A stretch of DNA of 64,000 nucleotides from Bradyrhizobium sp. LHD-71 (GTDB taxonomy: Bacteria > Pseudomonadota > Alphaproteobacteria > Rhizobiales > Xanthobacteraceae), in the NCBI RefSeq assembly GCF_031157255.1, contig NZ_JAVIFX010000010.1, positions 62,001-126,000 of the forward strand, written 5' to 3'. The translations under genes and the position numbers were made by a program. Positions within the stretch are counted from its first letter, which is position 1; each line of letters begins with the position of its first letter. Positions 1 through 10,631 of this stretch are shown here, piece after piece. The notes beneath the pieces were generated by a model that saw nothing but the letters and a program-made list of their open reading frames with translations, was not told the origin of the DNA and searched no databases.

Positions 1-429
1 GTGCCATATCGTGGCACCCCTCAGGCGATGGCCGACTTGCTGGGCGGAAGCCTGCAACTGATGGTCGCGGACGTGGCGACCGCGGGGCAACTGATCGAAG
101 CCAACAAGCTCAAGCCCCTTGCGTTCTTTTCACTGCAGCGGAATCCGGTTTATCCGCAGGTGGCGACCTATCACGAGACGATTGCTCCGGGGCTGGACCT
201 TTCGTTCTGGACAGGGGTGTTCGCTCCCGCTGGCACGTCGGGCGATATCGTCAATCACGTCGCCAAGGCGCTCAACAATGCGCTCGATCAGGACGAGGTC
301 CGGGATCATGCGAAACGCATCGGCTCCCAGATCTCATGGATCGGTCCAGAGGACTTCAAGGCAAAGCTGCCTCAGGACATCGCGCGCTGGAACAGCATGA
401 TCAGCGAGGCCGGCATCGAACCCGAATGA
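1..429 (+). CDS. Tripartite tricarboxylate transporter (Bug/TctC) substrate-binding protein, 3' part
   Basis: C-terminal 142 residues of a periplasmic binding protein; the 5' end lies outside the window, so the first codon shown is not the true start. The stretch matches the Bug/TctC family: an early YRGTPQAMADLLGG segment, the conserved FWTGVFAPAGTS segment near residue 70, and a tail carrying KRIGSQ and FKAKLPQDIARW. Such proteins bind carboxylates or small metabolites in the periplasm and deliver them to TctA/TctB permeases, or act as orphan receptors. No tctAB genes are visible downstream; the next gene runs in the opposite direction. The ligand cannot be read from the sequence. Confidence 0.85.
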   Translation: MPYRGTPQAMADLLGGSLQLMVADVATAGQLIEANKLKPLAFFSLQRNPVYPQVATYHETIAPGLDLSFWTGVFAPAGTSGDIVNHVAKALNNALDQDEVRDHAKRIGSQISWIGPEDFKAKLPQDIARWNSMISEAGIEPE

Positions 430-460
430 GCCGCGGGGCCGCGCGCCGGACTTGGCACGG

Positions 461-1432
461 TCACATGCGCAGCACGATCTTGCCGAAATGCTTGTTGGCC
501 GTCATGTGTGCGTAGGCGTCGTCGGCCTGCTCGAACGGGAAGACCTTATCGATCGGCAGGTTCAGTTTTCCGGAGACGACCGCGTCCCAGATGTCGTTCT
601 TTACCGCCGTCGTGATCGCACGAATCTCTTCGATTGTGCGCGTGCGGAACGTCACGCCGATGTAGTTGATCCGCCGCAGCGCGTGCAGGTCGAAATCGAA
701 TTCACCCCTCATGCCACCGAGCCGGCCGACATTGACGATCCGGCCTTCGTATTTCGTCGCCCGCAGGTTGTCGTTGGCGAGATGGCCCGAGACCTGATCG
801 ACGATCAGATCGACGCCGCGGCCGTCCGTCGCCTCCAGCACCCGATCGACCCAGGACTTTTCGCGCGTATCCAGGGCGAGGTCCGCGCCGTACTCGGCAA
901 GCCGCGCCCTGCGGCTGGCATCGGTTGAGGTGCCGATCACAAGGCTCGCGCCCTTCAGCTTCGCGATCTGCGTTGCCATCAACCCGACGCCGGAACTCGC
1001 GCCCTGGATCAGCACGGTTTGTCCAGGCTTCAATGCGCCGGCGGTGACGACCGCGTTGTGCATTGTGTTGAGCGCAACCGGCAGCGTCGCTGCCTGTTCG
1101 TAGTTCATGTTGTTTGCCGGAATGACGAAGGCGCGGCCGGCATCCATCAAACCGAATTCGGCGAACGCGCCCGAGATCGAGCCCATCACGCGATCGCCGA
1201 CCTTCATTCCCTTCGCCTGCGGCCCGACCGCGACGACCTCGCCAGCACCTTCGCCGCCAAGCGTCGTGCCGGCGCCGCCGCGGCTGCCATGCGCGCGGCC
1301 TTTCGCCATACCGAGATCGGCTCTGTTCAAGCAGGCGGCCCGCACGCGCACCAGCACCTCTTCGCCGGTCGCTTGAGGCTGCGGGATGTCGACAATCGAC
1401 GGGCCGTTGTCACCGAGAACGTAGGCTTTCAT
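461..1432 (-). CDS. Zinc-independent MDR family quinone oxidoreductase-like protein
   Basis: A 323-residue medium-chain dehydrogenase/reductase of the NADPH:quinone oxidoreductase branch. The N-terminal GroES-like half begins MKAYVLGDNGPS. The Rossmann half carries the nucleotide loop QGASSGVG around residue 143, and the structural-zinc cysteine cluster of alcohol dehydrogenases is absent. It probably reduces quinones or enones with NADPH in the cytoplasm. Start supported by GAGGTG seven bases before the ATG. It is last in a minus-strand set after nitronate monooxygenase and SDR genes, 16 bases behind the SDR, so co-transcription is likely. Substrate unknown. Confidence 0.85.
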   Translation of the reverse strand: MKAYVLGDNGPSIVDIPQPQATGEEVLVRVRAACLNRADLGMAKGRAHGSRGGAGTTLGGEGAGEVVAVGPQAKGMKVGDRVMGSISGAFAEFGLMDAGRAFVIPANNMNYEQAATLPVALNTMHNAVVTAGALKPGQTVLIQGASSGVGLMATQIAKLKGASLVIGTSTDASRRARLAEYGADLALDTREKSWVDRVLEATDGRGVDLIVDQVSGHLANDNLRATKYEGRIVNVGRLGGMRGEFDFDLHALRRINYIGVTFRTRTIEEIRAITTAVKNDIWDAVVSGKLNLPIDKVFPFEQADDAYAHMTANKHFGKIVLRM

Positions 1433-1448
1433 GGCGTCACCTCATCCA

Positions 1449-2231
1449 CTACATCGCACCGCCGCCGGCCGTCAGGCCGCCGTCGATCGTCATGACCACC
1501 CCGGTCGTGTAGGCCGAGCGATCGGATGCGAGAAATGCCATCATGTCGGCGATCTCACGCGGGTTCGCTGCGCGTCCAAGGGGATAGCCCTTGATCAGCT
1601 CGCGCCAGCGCGCCTCGTCGCCGAAGCGTTCTTTCGCAGTGTGCTTGAGACGAGTGGTCATCCGATCCGTCTCGACGGGGCCGGGGTTGATGCCGACCAC
1701 CCTTATGTTGTCGGAGAGGCTGCGGCTGCCGAGCGTGCGTGTGAATGCCATCAGGCCGGCGTTGCCTGTGGAGCCGGCGATGTAACCGGCATTCAGCCGC
1801 TCACCGGCCGCGCCGAGAATGTTGACGATGACACCGTGACCTTGCGCCTTCATTCGCGAATAGACGAGGCGGGTGAGATTGATATAGCCGAAGACCTTCA
1901 ATTCCCACGCATGACGCCATCTGGCCTCATCGAGGGTTTCGATCGTTCCCTGCGGAATATCGCCGGCGTTGTTGACGAGAATGTCGAAAGGCCAGGCGGC
2001 CTCCGCCAGCCGCGCCAGAGCCGCACCGTCGCGCAGATCGACGACGTGAGGGGTGACATTGACCTGATAGGCTGAACGGAGGCGCTGCGACACTTGCTCG
2101 AGCAGAGCGCCGTCGCGCGCGGCGATCACCACGTCACAGCCTTCCTCGGCAAAGACTTCGGCGCCCGCGGCGCCAATGCCCTTCGAGGCGCCGGTAATGA
2201 GGACCCGCTTGCCGCGAAGGTGAAGATCCAT
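1449..2231 (-). CDS. SDR family oxidoreductase with altered active site
   Basis: A short-chain dehydrogenase/reductase of 260 residues, using the ATG at 2231 preceded by AGGGAGG rather than the further-upstream in-frame start. The coenzyme motif TGASKGIG lies near residue 13 and NNAG near residue 87. The catalytic region is odd: where classical members have Ser...Tyr-x-x-x-Lys, this one reads NAGYIAGSTGNAGL, so Tyr is not followed by Lys at +4. From memory, similar sequences occur in other rhizobial SDRs, so this may be a divergent subfamily. The C-terminal VVMTIDGGLTAGG segment is normal. It sits between nitronate monooxygenase and quinone oxidoreductase genes on the same strand. Confidence 0.85.
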   Translation of the reverse strand: MDLHLRGKRVLITGASKGIGAAGAEVFAEEGCDVVIAARDGALLEQVSQRLRSAYQVNVTPHVVDLRDGAALARLAEAAWPFDILVNNAGDIPQGTIETLDEARWRHAWELKVFGYINLTRLVYSRMKAQGHGVIVNILGAAGERLNAGYIAGSTGNAGLMAFTRTLGSRSLSDNIRVVGINPGPVETDRMTTRLKHTAKERFGDEARWRELIKGYPLGRAANPREIADMMAFLASDRSAYTTGVVMTIDGGLTAGGGAM

Positions 2232-2326
2232 GACGGCCTCCCTGAAAAATGCCCATCTGTCCAAAACCAGAAAGCGCAGATCGATGACCTGCGCTTCCTT
2301 AAGTTACTGTCGCCGCCGAAACAGCG

Positions 2327-4877
<2,551 letters not shown>

Positions 4878-5086
4878 GACGCTCGCGGACGCCAAGTGGC
4901 GCCTTGGTTTCTGCAAGCTTGAGCAGATGGCGGCAGACGATGTTCATCGAGCCGCCGGCAATCTTTTGCCGATCCTTCTTTCTCGTTTGCGCTCAGCAGG
5001 CTGGCGCAAGCTTCTTATGTGGCTTGGTCACGTTATTCTGAGCTTCGGTTGGCAAAACGTTGGCCGCAATGGACGACTGTCGCTAC

Positions 5087-5127
5087 CTTGGGTAACCTGT
5101 GAGTCGGCGGGACTTGCGTGACCTGTG
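5087..5127. repeat. Two imperfect 15-bp direct repeats before the autotransporter
   Basis: CTTGGGTAACCTGTG at 5087-5101 is repeated as CTTGCGTGACCTGTG at 5113-5127, two mismatches, 26-bp period. The second copy ends 10 bases before the autotransporter ATG, overlapping the likely leader and ribosome-binding area. The spacing is close to two and a half helical turns. Function unknown. Confidence 0.5.
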
Positions 5128-5137
5128 GGGGACGCCA

Positions 5138-7633
5138 ATGGGGGTTGCTCGGACGATAGCGCCGCGATCGGTTGCCTTCCCGCGTGCTCTTGTCGGCGCG
5201 CTGATGCTGGCGCCGGCTTATCTTGTTGCACCAACCCAGGCGCATGCGCAGTGTGTGCCGGATCCTCCGGGAGCCGGGGCCGCGGTGATTTGCAGCGGGG
5301 TCGATCCGAACGGGTTCATTGCGCCCGTGAATACGGCGCTCACGCTAGATGTGCAGTCAGGTGCGACCGTTCAGATCGCTCCGAACGGCAATGCCATCAC
5401 CTTCGCGACCAGCGTGGGCGTCATCGGTCTCACCAACGACGGAACAGTGAACGGCAACGTCGTCAGCTCCGGGACGTCAGTCGACATCTTCAGCAACACG
5501 GGCACCATCAACGGCAACGTCGATCAAGGCAGCGGCGACGATTCATTCACGATGACCGGCGGGCTGATCACCGGCAATCTCGAGCAGAGCGGTGGCCGGG
5601 ACATATTCTTCATGTCCGCCGGCACCATCGCCGGCGCCTTCATCGAGGGCGACATCATCACCGTGACAGGTGGCTCGATTGGTTCGGTCAACATGAATGT
5701 CGGCAACAATGTCTACACGATGTCGGGTGGAACGGTGGTCGGCGATGTCATCGGCTTTGGCAACGACGACACGTTCAATCTTTCCGGCGGCTTCATTGGC
5801 GGTAACGTCAATCTCGGCAACGGCGTCAACAGCTTCACGGTCACGGGCGGACAGATTGTCGGCACGGCGCTTTCGGGGACCGGCGTCGATACCTTTGTCT
5901 GGAACGGCGGCGGAACGATCGGTGGCGGCGTCAATCTCGGTGCGGGCAATGACAGGGCGACGCTGCAGAATTTGACCGCCGCCAACCTGGTCGCCGGACT
6001 GCCGCTCGATGGCGGGGCCGGCGTCGACAGCCTGACCTTCAACAATACGCGTGCGGGCGATGTCGCGCGATTTCTGAACTGGGAGACGATCGATCTCACC
6101 GCTGGATCGCAACTGACGTTTTCCGGTACGCTCACCCTGGGTGACGCCGGAACAGGCACCGGCGCGCTTTCGGTCGATCCGACCAGCACGGTTTTCGCCG
6201 GGCAGGGCGCGCACGCCGTCGCTCCGTTCACGGCGGGACAACTCGTCACCGTCACCAACGCCGGTCTGATCGATCTGACCAACGGGCCGCCTTCGGCCGC
6301 CGATAGCCTCACGATCTTCGGCAATTACGTCGGCCAGGGCGGCCGGCTCGCCCTGAACACGGTCCTCGGCAGCGACGGTTCGGCGTCGGATCGACTCGTG
6401 ATCTCCAACGGTGCTGCGTCAGGCTCCACCGGGCTTCTGATTTCAAATCTTGGCGGCCCCGGCGCGTTGACGACCGGCAACGGCATCCTGGTCGTCGAGG
6501 GGATCAACGGCGGCACTACGGCGAACGGGACTTTCGCCCTGGCGTCGGCGGTCGCCGCCGGACCGTTTGAATACCTGCTGTTCCGCGGCGGACTGACACC
6601 GGGCACGGAGCAGAACTTTTATCTGCGTTCGAGCGCAACTCCGTCCGATCCGGTTCTGGCTGCGGTGACCCCGCCGGTACCGCTGCTTCGCACCGAGGTG
6701 CCGCAGCATTCGACCCTGCCGCCGGTCGCGCGTCAGATCGCTCTGTCCACCCTCGGGACGTTCCACGAGCGACAGGGCGATCAGGGACTGCTTCGCGGCA
6801 ATGGTTTCGCATCAGCCGGATGGGCGCGCGCGTTTGGCGGTCCGCACAATCAATCGTGGCGCGGCGACGTCGCGCCGAGCTTCGACGGCGATATCTGGGG
6901 CATCCAGGTTGGCCTTGACCTGATCGGTGTCGAGCGGCCGAGCGGCCACAGCGACCGTGCCGGCGTGTTCTATGGGTTCGCCCGTATGAGCGGTGACTTG
7001 CGCGGAACTGTCGTCGGCGAGCGGGATCGCGATGCGGGCAGTACCAGCCTCGAAGGCAATACCTTCGGCGGCTACTGGACCCATATCGGCCCGCCCGGCT
7101 GGTATCTCGATGGCGTGGTGATGCACACCTGGCTGAACGGCAACACCCACTCCCTTCGCAATGTTGATACCGGCGCACGGGGAGGCGTGACCACGGCGTC
7201 GCTGGAAGGAGGTTATCCCATCGTGCTGGACCGAACGTGGAGCATCGAGCCTCAGGGGCAGATCATCTGGCAGCGGACATCGCTACGCGATGCCGCCGAC
7301 GTCTTTTCGCCGATCGGCTACGACGACACGGATGCGTTTGTCGGCCGTCTGGGTGTCCGGTTGCAGGCCAGCGTTCAGGCCAATGCGGCACTGCTGAAGC
7401 CTTATCTGAAGGCCAATGTGTGGCACACGTTCGCAGGCACAGACACCGTGACGTTTGCCACGACGCCGATCGCGTTGCAGCGGGGCGCGACCGCCTTCGA
7501 GATCGGCGGCGGACTTGCGGCGCAGGTGACGCGGATGGTCAGCGTCTACGGTGCTGCGAGCTACACCACCAACCTCAGTTCTGCCGATCGGCAGAGCGTG
7601 GCTGGCAATCTCGGTCTGCGACTGAGCTGGTAG
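5138..7633 (+). CDS. Autotransporter (type Va) with repetitive passenger
   Basis: An 831-residue outer-membrane autotransporter. The chosen ATG at 5138 is preceded by GGGGGA and gives a signal peptide with a hydrophobic core (ALVGALMLAPAYLVA) ending at THAHA-like residues near 37; a GTG at 5099 would add 13 residues. Residues about 100-280 consist of seven or so units of 19-22 residues built on a Gly/Asn-Asp-x-Phe-x-x-x-GG-x-Ile-x-Gly-Asn-Val pattern, predicted as stacked beta-helix or beta-roll turns. The beta-barrel begins near residue 556 (GWARAFGG) and ends with aromatic Trp after LGLRL, as expected for BAM recognition. The passenger is thus surface exposed; no protease or lipase motif is seen. 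Convergent with the HAD gene, 8 bases apart. Confidence 0.85.
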   Translation: MGVARTIAPRSVAFPRALVGALMLAPAYLVAPTQAHAQCVPDPPGAGAAVICSGVDPNGFIAPVNTALTLDVQSGATVQIAPNGNAITFATSVGVIGLTNDGTVNGNVVSSGTSVDIFSNTGTINGNVDQGSGDDSFTMTGGLITGNLEQSGGRDIFFMSAGTIAGAFIEGDIITVTGGSIGSVNMNVGNNVYTMSGGTVVGDVIGFGNDDTFNLSGGFIGGNVNLGNGVNSFTVTGGQIVGTALSGTGVDTFVWNGGGTIGGGVNLGAGNDRATLQNLTAANLVAGLPLDGGAGVDSLTFNNTRAGDVARFLNWETIDLTAGSQLTFSGTLTLGDAGTGTGALSVDPTSTVFAGQGAHAVAPFTAGQLVTVTNAGLIDLTNGPPSAADSLTIFGNYVGQGGRLALNTVLGSDGSASDRLVISNGAASGSTGLLISNLGGPGALTTGNGILVVEGINGGTTANGTFALASAVAAGPFEYLLFRGGLTPGTEQNFYLRSSATPSDPVLAAVTPPVPLLRTEVPQHSTLPPVARQIALSTLGTFHERQGDQGLLRGNGFASAGWARAFGGPHNQSWRGDVAPSFDGDIWGIQVGLDLIGVERPSGHSDRAGVFYGFARMSGDLRGTVVGERDRDAGSTSLEGNTFGGYWTHIGPPGWYLDGVVMHTWLNGNTHSLRNVDTGARGGVTTASLEGGYPIVLDRTWSIEPQGQIIWQRTSLRDAADVFSPIGYDDTDAFVGRLGVRLQASVQANAALLKPYLKANVWHTFAGTDTVTFATTPIALQRGATAFEIGGGLAAQVTRMVSVYGAASYTTNLSSADRQSVAGNLGLRLSW

Positions 7634-7641
7634 CGTCGGCA

Positions 7642-8325
7642 TCACGTCCGGTCGAGGGGCGATGTCGTGGTCAGCAACAATTCGCGGACTTCGTGGAGGT
7701 CGCCCGCGACGCGCAGGCAAAGCCTGCGGATTTCGTCGGAGGGCAGGATCAGATCCGGGACCATGACGGTCATCATGCCGGCGGCCGCCGCAGAGCGGAC
7801 GCCGTTGAACGAATCCTCCAGCGCAAGGCAGTTCTCTGGCGCGACGCCGAGCCTTTCCGCCGCCTTCAGGAACGGGTCCGGATTAGGCTTGCCCAGCACG
7901 TAATCGCCTTGCGCGACAACGCAGTGGAACCGTGACTGGAGATCGTGCGCGGTGAGGTGCCGCTGGACATCCAGATGGCGGGACGACGTAGCGATCGCGC
8001 GCCGCAGGTCTGAACGGTCGAGTGCTGCAAGCAACTCCAGCACGCCCGCCTTGAGGAATTGCCGGCCGGTCGACAGCTTGTGAAAGTCATTCGCCGACTC
8101 GATCCAGAAAGTCTCGACGTCGAAGTCATGTCCATAGTGATCCCGCAGATGCGCGCGGCTTGCCTCCGGCGGCAAACCGACCATCGCCAGGAACACCTGA
8201 TCCGACATCTCGAATCCAAGCCGTAGCGCCGTGGCGATCATCGCTTCTCGATAGATCGCCTCGGTATCGAAGAGCAGGCCGTCCATGTCGAACACGACGG
8301 CTTGCGGGTTTCGGGGCAGGGTCAT
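7642..8325 (-). CDS. HAD family (subfamily IA) phosphatase
   Basis: A 227-residue haloacid-dehalogenase-type hydrolase. The catalytic loop VFDMDGLLFD has nucleophile Asp13 and acid/base Asp15. Motif II is ATSSR, motif III GKPNPDPF and motif IV LEDSFNGVRSA. The helical cap after motif I places it with beta-phosphoglucomutase/phosphoglycolate-phosphatase-like members. The ATG at 8325 matches the family start; the upstream frame to 8547 runs through a palindromic control region and is not credible coding sequence. Substrate is likely a small phosphosugar or phosphoacid. Divergent from the peptide-type ABC operon. Confidence 0.87.
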   Translation of the reverse strand: MTLPRNPQAVVFDMDGLLFDTEAIYREAMIATALRLGFEMSDQVFLAMVGLPPEASRAHLRDHYGHDFDVETFWIESANDFHKLSTGRQFLKAGVLELLAALDRSDLRRAIATSSRHLDVQRHLTAHDLQSRFHCVVAQGDYVLGKPNPDPFLKAAERLGVAPENCLALEDSFNGVRSAAAAGMMTVMVPDLILPSDEIRRLCLRVAGDLHEVRELLLTTTSPLDRT

Positions 8326-8716
8326 GGCGAGCCGGTTAACGCGCGGGCTGTGCTTCGTAAAATCAACATCTGCGTCATCTAATGACAGCGCGAGCAGCGA
8401 CAAGGTACGTCGCCGGACGAATTCGCGTGAGCAAGAGCAGCGCGCCGCCGGCAAGCGAGTTGGGTCACGCTGTGATGCAAGTCCTGCAGCATGCGCCGAC
8501 GCATTTTGACGCACAGCGCTGGAAGCCTTCATTGTTTGACAGCTCAAGCGAAAGCTGTAACGTTTCCAAACAATGAAAGTCGTAAGGCTTGGATCGGGCC
8601 GGACGGCTTAGGGAGGAGTGACGTTCGCGGCGTCGCAAAAATAAGCAACTGAGATCAAGTTGAGACTAGAAGAGTCTCGCCGCGCGCGCTCGAGAGTCCG
8701 ATCCGACGGATTCAGC
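8326..8716. other. Divergent intergenic region upstream of the peptide-type ABC operon
   Basis: A 391-base gap between the HAD gene and the first permease. It contains the nested palindrome listed separately at 8528-8577 and otherwise shows no gene. A purine-rich GGGAGGAG lies at 8609-8618 but no good start codon follows within range. Promoters for both flanking genes probably lie here. Confidence 0.5.
8528..8577. promoter_or_regulatory. Nested 11-bp and 6-bp inverted repeats, putative operator
   Basis: TTCATTGTTTG at 8528-8538 is the exact inverse of CAAACAATGAA at 8567-8577. Immediately inside the left arm, ACAGCT (8539-8544) pairs with AGCTGT (8553-8558). The two inner intervals are both 8 bases, and the right interval holds AACGTT. 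Local AT content is higher than the surroundings. The layout suits a dimeric or tetrameric regulator site for the ABC operon about 140 bases downstream, or a long cruciform. No regulator gene is adjacent. Confidence 0.55.
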
Positions 8717-9655
8717 ATGGGACGGCAGATCGTCCATCGGCTCCTGATCTCGCTCCCGGCGTTGCTGGGCGTATTGTTCCTTTGTTTCTGTCTGATGCAG
8801 GTGGTGCCGGCCGATCCCGCAGCGATCATCGCCGGTCCCGACGCCAAAGCCGAGACCATCGCCGCGATCCGACAGGATCTTGGTCTGGATCGGCCGATCG
8901 TCGTCCAGTTCGCCGAATATATCTGGCGGGTGATGCACGGCGATCTCGGCCGTTCGATCATTTCGAACAAGATGGTGATCGAGGAGATCGCCTCGACCAT
9001 GGGCCCGACGCTGGAGCTCATGTTTGCGGGCATGCTGTTTGCGATTCCGATCGGCATGGCGCTCGGCACCGTCGCCGCAGTGAATCGAGGCACGCTGATT
9101 GATCGCTCAATCATGGCTATTGCGGTCGCCGGCGTCTCGATGCCCATCTTTTTCATCGGCCTGATCCTGATTCAGTATGTTGGTTACAAATGGGGCCTCT
9201 TGCCGTTCCTCGGCCGTGCCGGTCCGGTGTGGGCCGGAGGGTTGCCCAACCTTGTTCTTCCTGCGCTTACGCTCGGCAGCGTACTGATTGGTCCGATCGC
9301 GCGGTTGACGCGTACGTCAGTGCTGGAGGTGCTCGGCGCCGACTACGTGCGAACGGCGCGGGCGAAGGGTTTGCGCGAGCGCGTCGTGATCGTGCACCAC
9401 GCGCTGCGTAACGCGCTGATTCCGGTCGTGACGCTGATCGGCCTGCAGGCGGCTTTCCTTCTGGGCGGTGCGGTGGTGACGGAGACAATGTTCTCGTGGC
9501 CGGGTGTTGGCCGCCTGGCCGTCGGTGCAATCATCTCGAGTGATTTCCCGACCGCCCAAGGCGCGATCATGATCCTCGCGCTGGCGTTCCTGTTGATCAA
9601 CCTGCTGGTCGACGTGCTTTACGTCTATCTCGATCCAAGGGTGGCGCGCCAATGA
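8717..9655 (+). CDS. Oligopeptide/dipeptide-type ABC transporter permease (DppB-like)
   Basis: A 312-residue inner-membrane permease. It begins MGRQIVHRLLISLPALLGV, the usual first helix of DppB/OppB proteins, and has six predicted membrane spans. The EAA-like cytoplasmic loop (DYVRTARAKGLRERVVIVHHALRN-type, from about residue 207) contacts the ATPases. The ATG at 8717 fits the family N-terminus; a TTG at 8660 would add 19 residues and neither has a textbook ribosome site. First gene of a five-gene operon whose next gene overlaps by four bases (ATGA). Transports peptides or similar solutes with the downstream partners. Confidence 0.9.
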   Translation: MGRQIVHRLLISLPALLGVLFLCFCLMQVVPADPAAIIAGPDAKAETIAAIRQDLGLDRPIVVQFAEYIWRVMHGDLGRSIISNKMVIEEIASTMGPTLELMFAGMLFAIPIGMALGTVAAVNRGTLIDRSIMAIAVAGVSMPIFFIGLILIQYVGYKWGLLPFLGRAGPVWAGGLPNLVLPALTLGSVLIGPIARLTRTSVLEVLGADYVRTARAKGLRERVVIVHHALRNALIPVVTLIGLQAAFLLGGAVVTETMFSWPGVGRLAVGAIISSDFPTAQGAIMILALAFLLINLLVDVLYVYLDPRVARQ

Positions 9656-10560
9656 CGATGCAGGCACCGCTGGCGCTCGATGTCGCATCCGAAGCTCCTG
9701 ACGTTGCGCCGGCGCAGACTGCGCTGCCGGGCCGTGCAAGTGTTCTGCGTCGCCTGGCGCGCGACAAGGCAGCGGCTCTGGCTGCGACCTTCCTCTCACT
9801 CGTGGTCCTTGCGGCGATATTCGCGCCGATCGTCGCACCGTACGATCCCTATTACACCGACCTCTCCAAGGCGATGCAGGCGCCGAGTGCCGCGCATTGG
9901 TTCGGCACCGACACGGCGGGCAGAGACGTGCTGAGCCGTGTGATCTATGGCTCGCGCAACACGCTCGCAATCGGCCTCATCGGCGTCATCGTCGGCGGGT
10001 TAGTTGGCGGACTGTTCGGCATACTCGCCGCGTATTTCCGCAAGCTCGACGGCTGGATCATGCGCATCGTCGACATCATGCTGGCATTCCCGGCGATCCT
10101 GCTTGGCCTTGCGGTCGCCGCGATCTTCGGCGCGGGCCTGACGGCGGTCATCGTCGCGGTCGTCGTCGCGACAATTCCGGACGTTGCGCGCGTCGCGCGC
10201 GGCGCGGCGATCGGCGTGATGGGACAGGAATTCATGGAGGCAGGTCGCGCCGTCGGCGTGTCCGACACGGTGCTGATCTGGCGCTACCTGACGCTGAACT
10301 GCATTTCAACGATCTTCGTATTCCTGACGCTGCGGTTCGGCCAGATCATCCTGATCGGCTCGGCCTTGAGCTTCCTCGGACTCGGTGCGCAGCCGCCGAC
10401 TGCCGAACTCGGCATGATGGCGTCCCAGGGCCGCGACTTCCTGTTCATCTCCGAGCATATCGCGATCATCCCAAGCCTCGTCATCTTCCTGATCGTGCTG
10501 GCCGCCAACATTCTCGGCGACGCCTTCCGTGACGTGCTCGATCCGAGGCTGCAGCAGTAG
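9652..10560 (+). CDS. Oligopeptide/dipeptide-type ABC transporter permease (DppC-like)
   Basis: Second permease subunit, 302 residues. A cytoplasmic N-terminal tail of about 35 residues precedes the first span (LAATFLSLVVLAAIFAPIVA). The DppC signature WFGTDTAGRDVLSRVIYGSR follows near residue 83 (an N-terminal periplasmic segment of OppC_N type), and the EAA loop includes MEAGRAVGVSD. A terminal segment NILGDAFRDVLDPRL is typical of the family. The start codon overlaps the stop of the preceding permease, implying translational coupling. Forms the heterodimeric channel with the DppB-like protein. Confidence 0.9.
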   Translation: MTMQAPLALDVASEAPDVAPAQTALPGRASVLRRLARDKAAALAATFLSLVVLAAIFAPIVAPYDPYYTDLSKAMQAPSAAHWFGTDTAGRDVLSRVIYGSRNTLAIGLIGVIVGGLVGGLFGILAAYFRKLDGWIMRIVDIMLAFPAILLGLAVAAIFGAGLTAVIVAVVVATIPDVARVARGAAIGVMGQEFMEAGRAVGVSDTVLIWRYLTLNCISTIFVFLTLRFGQIILIGSALSFLGLGAQPPTAELGMMASQGRDFLFISEHIAIIPSLVIFLIVLAANILGDAFRDVLDPRLQQ

Positions 10561-10631
10561 GGGGTGATCGCAGAATTTGAAAAGAGGCACGAACCGGGGG
10601 GCGGCGCGCGCTGGCGCTAAGGAGGGTTACG

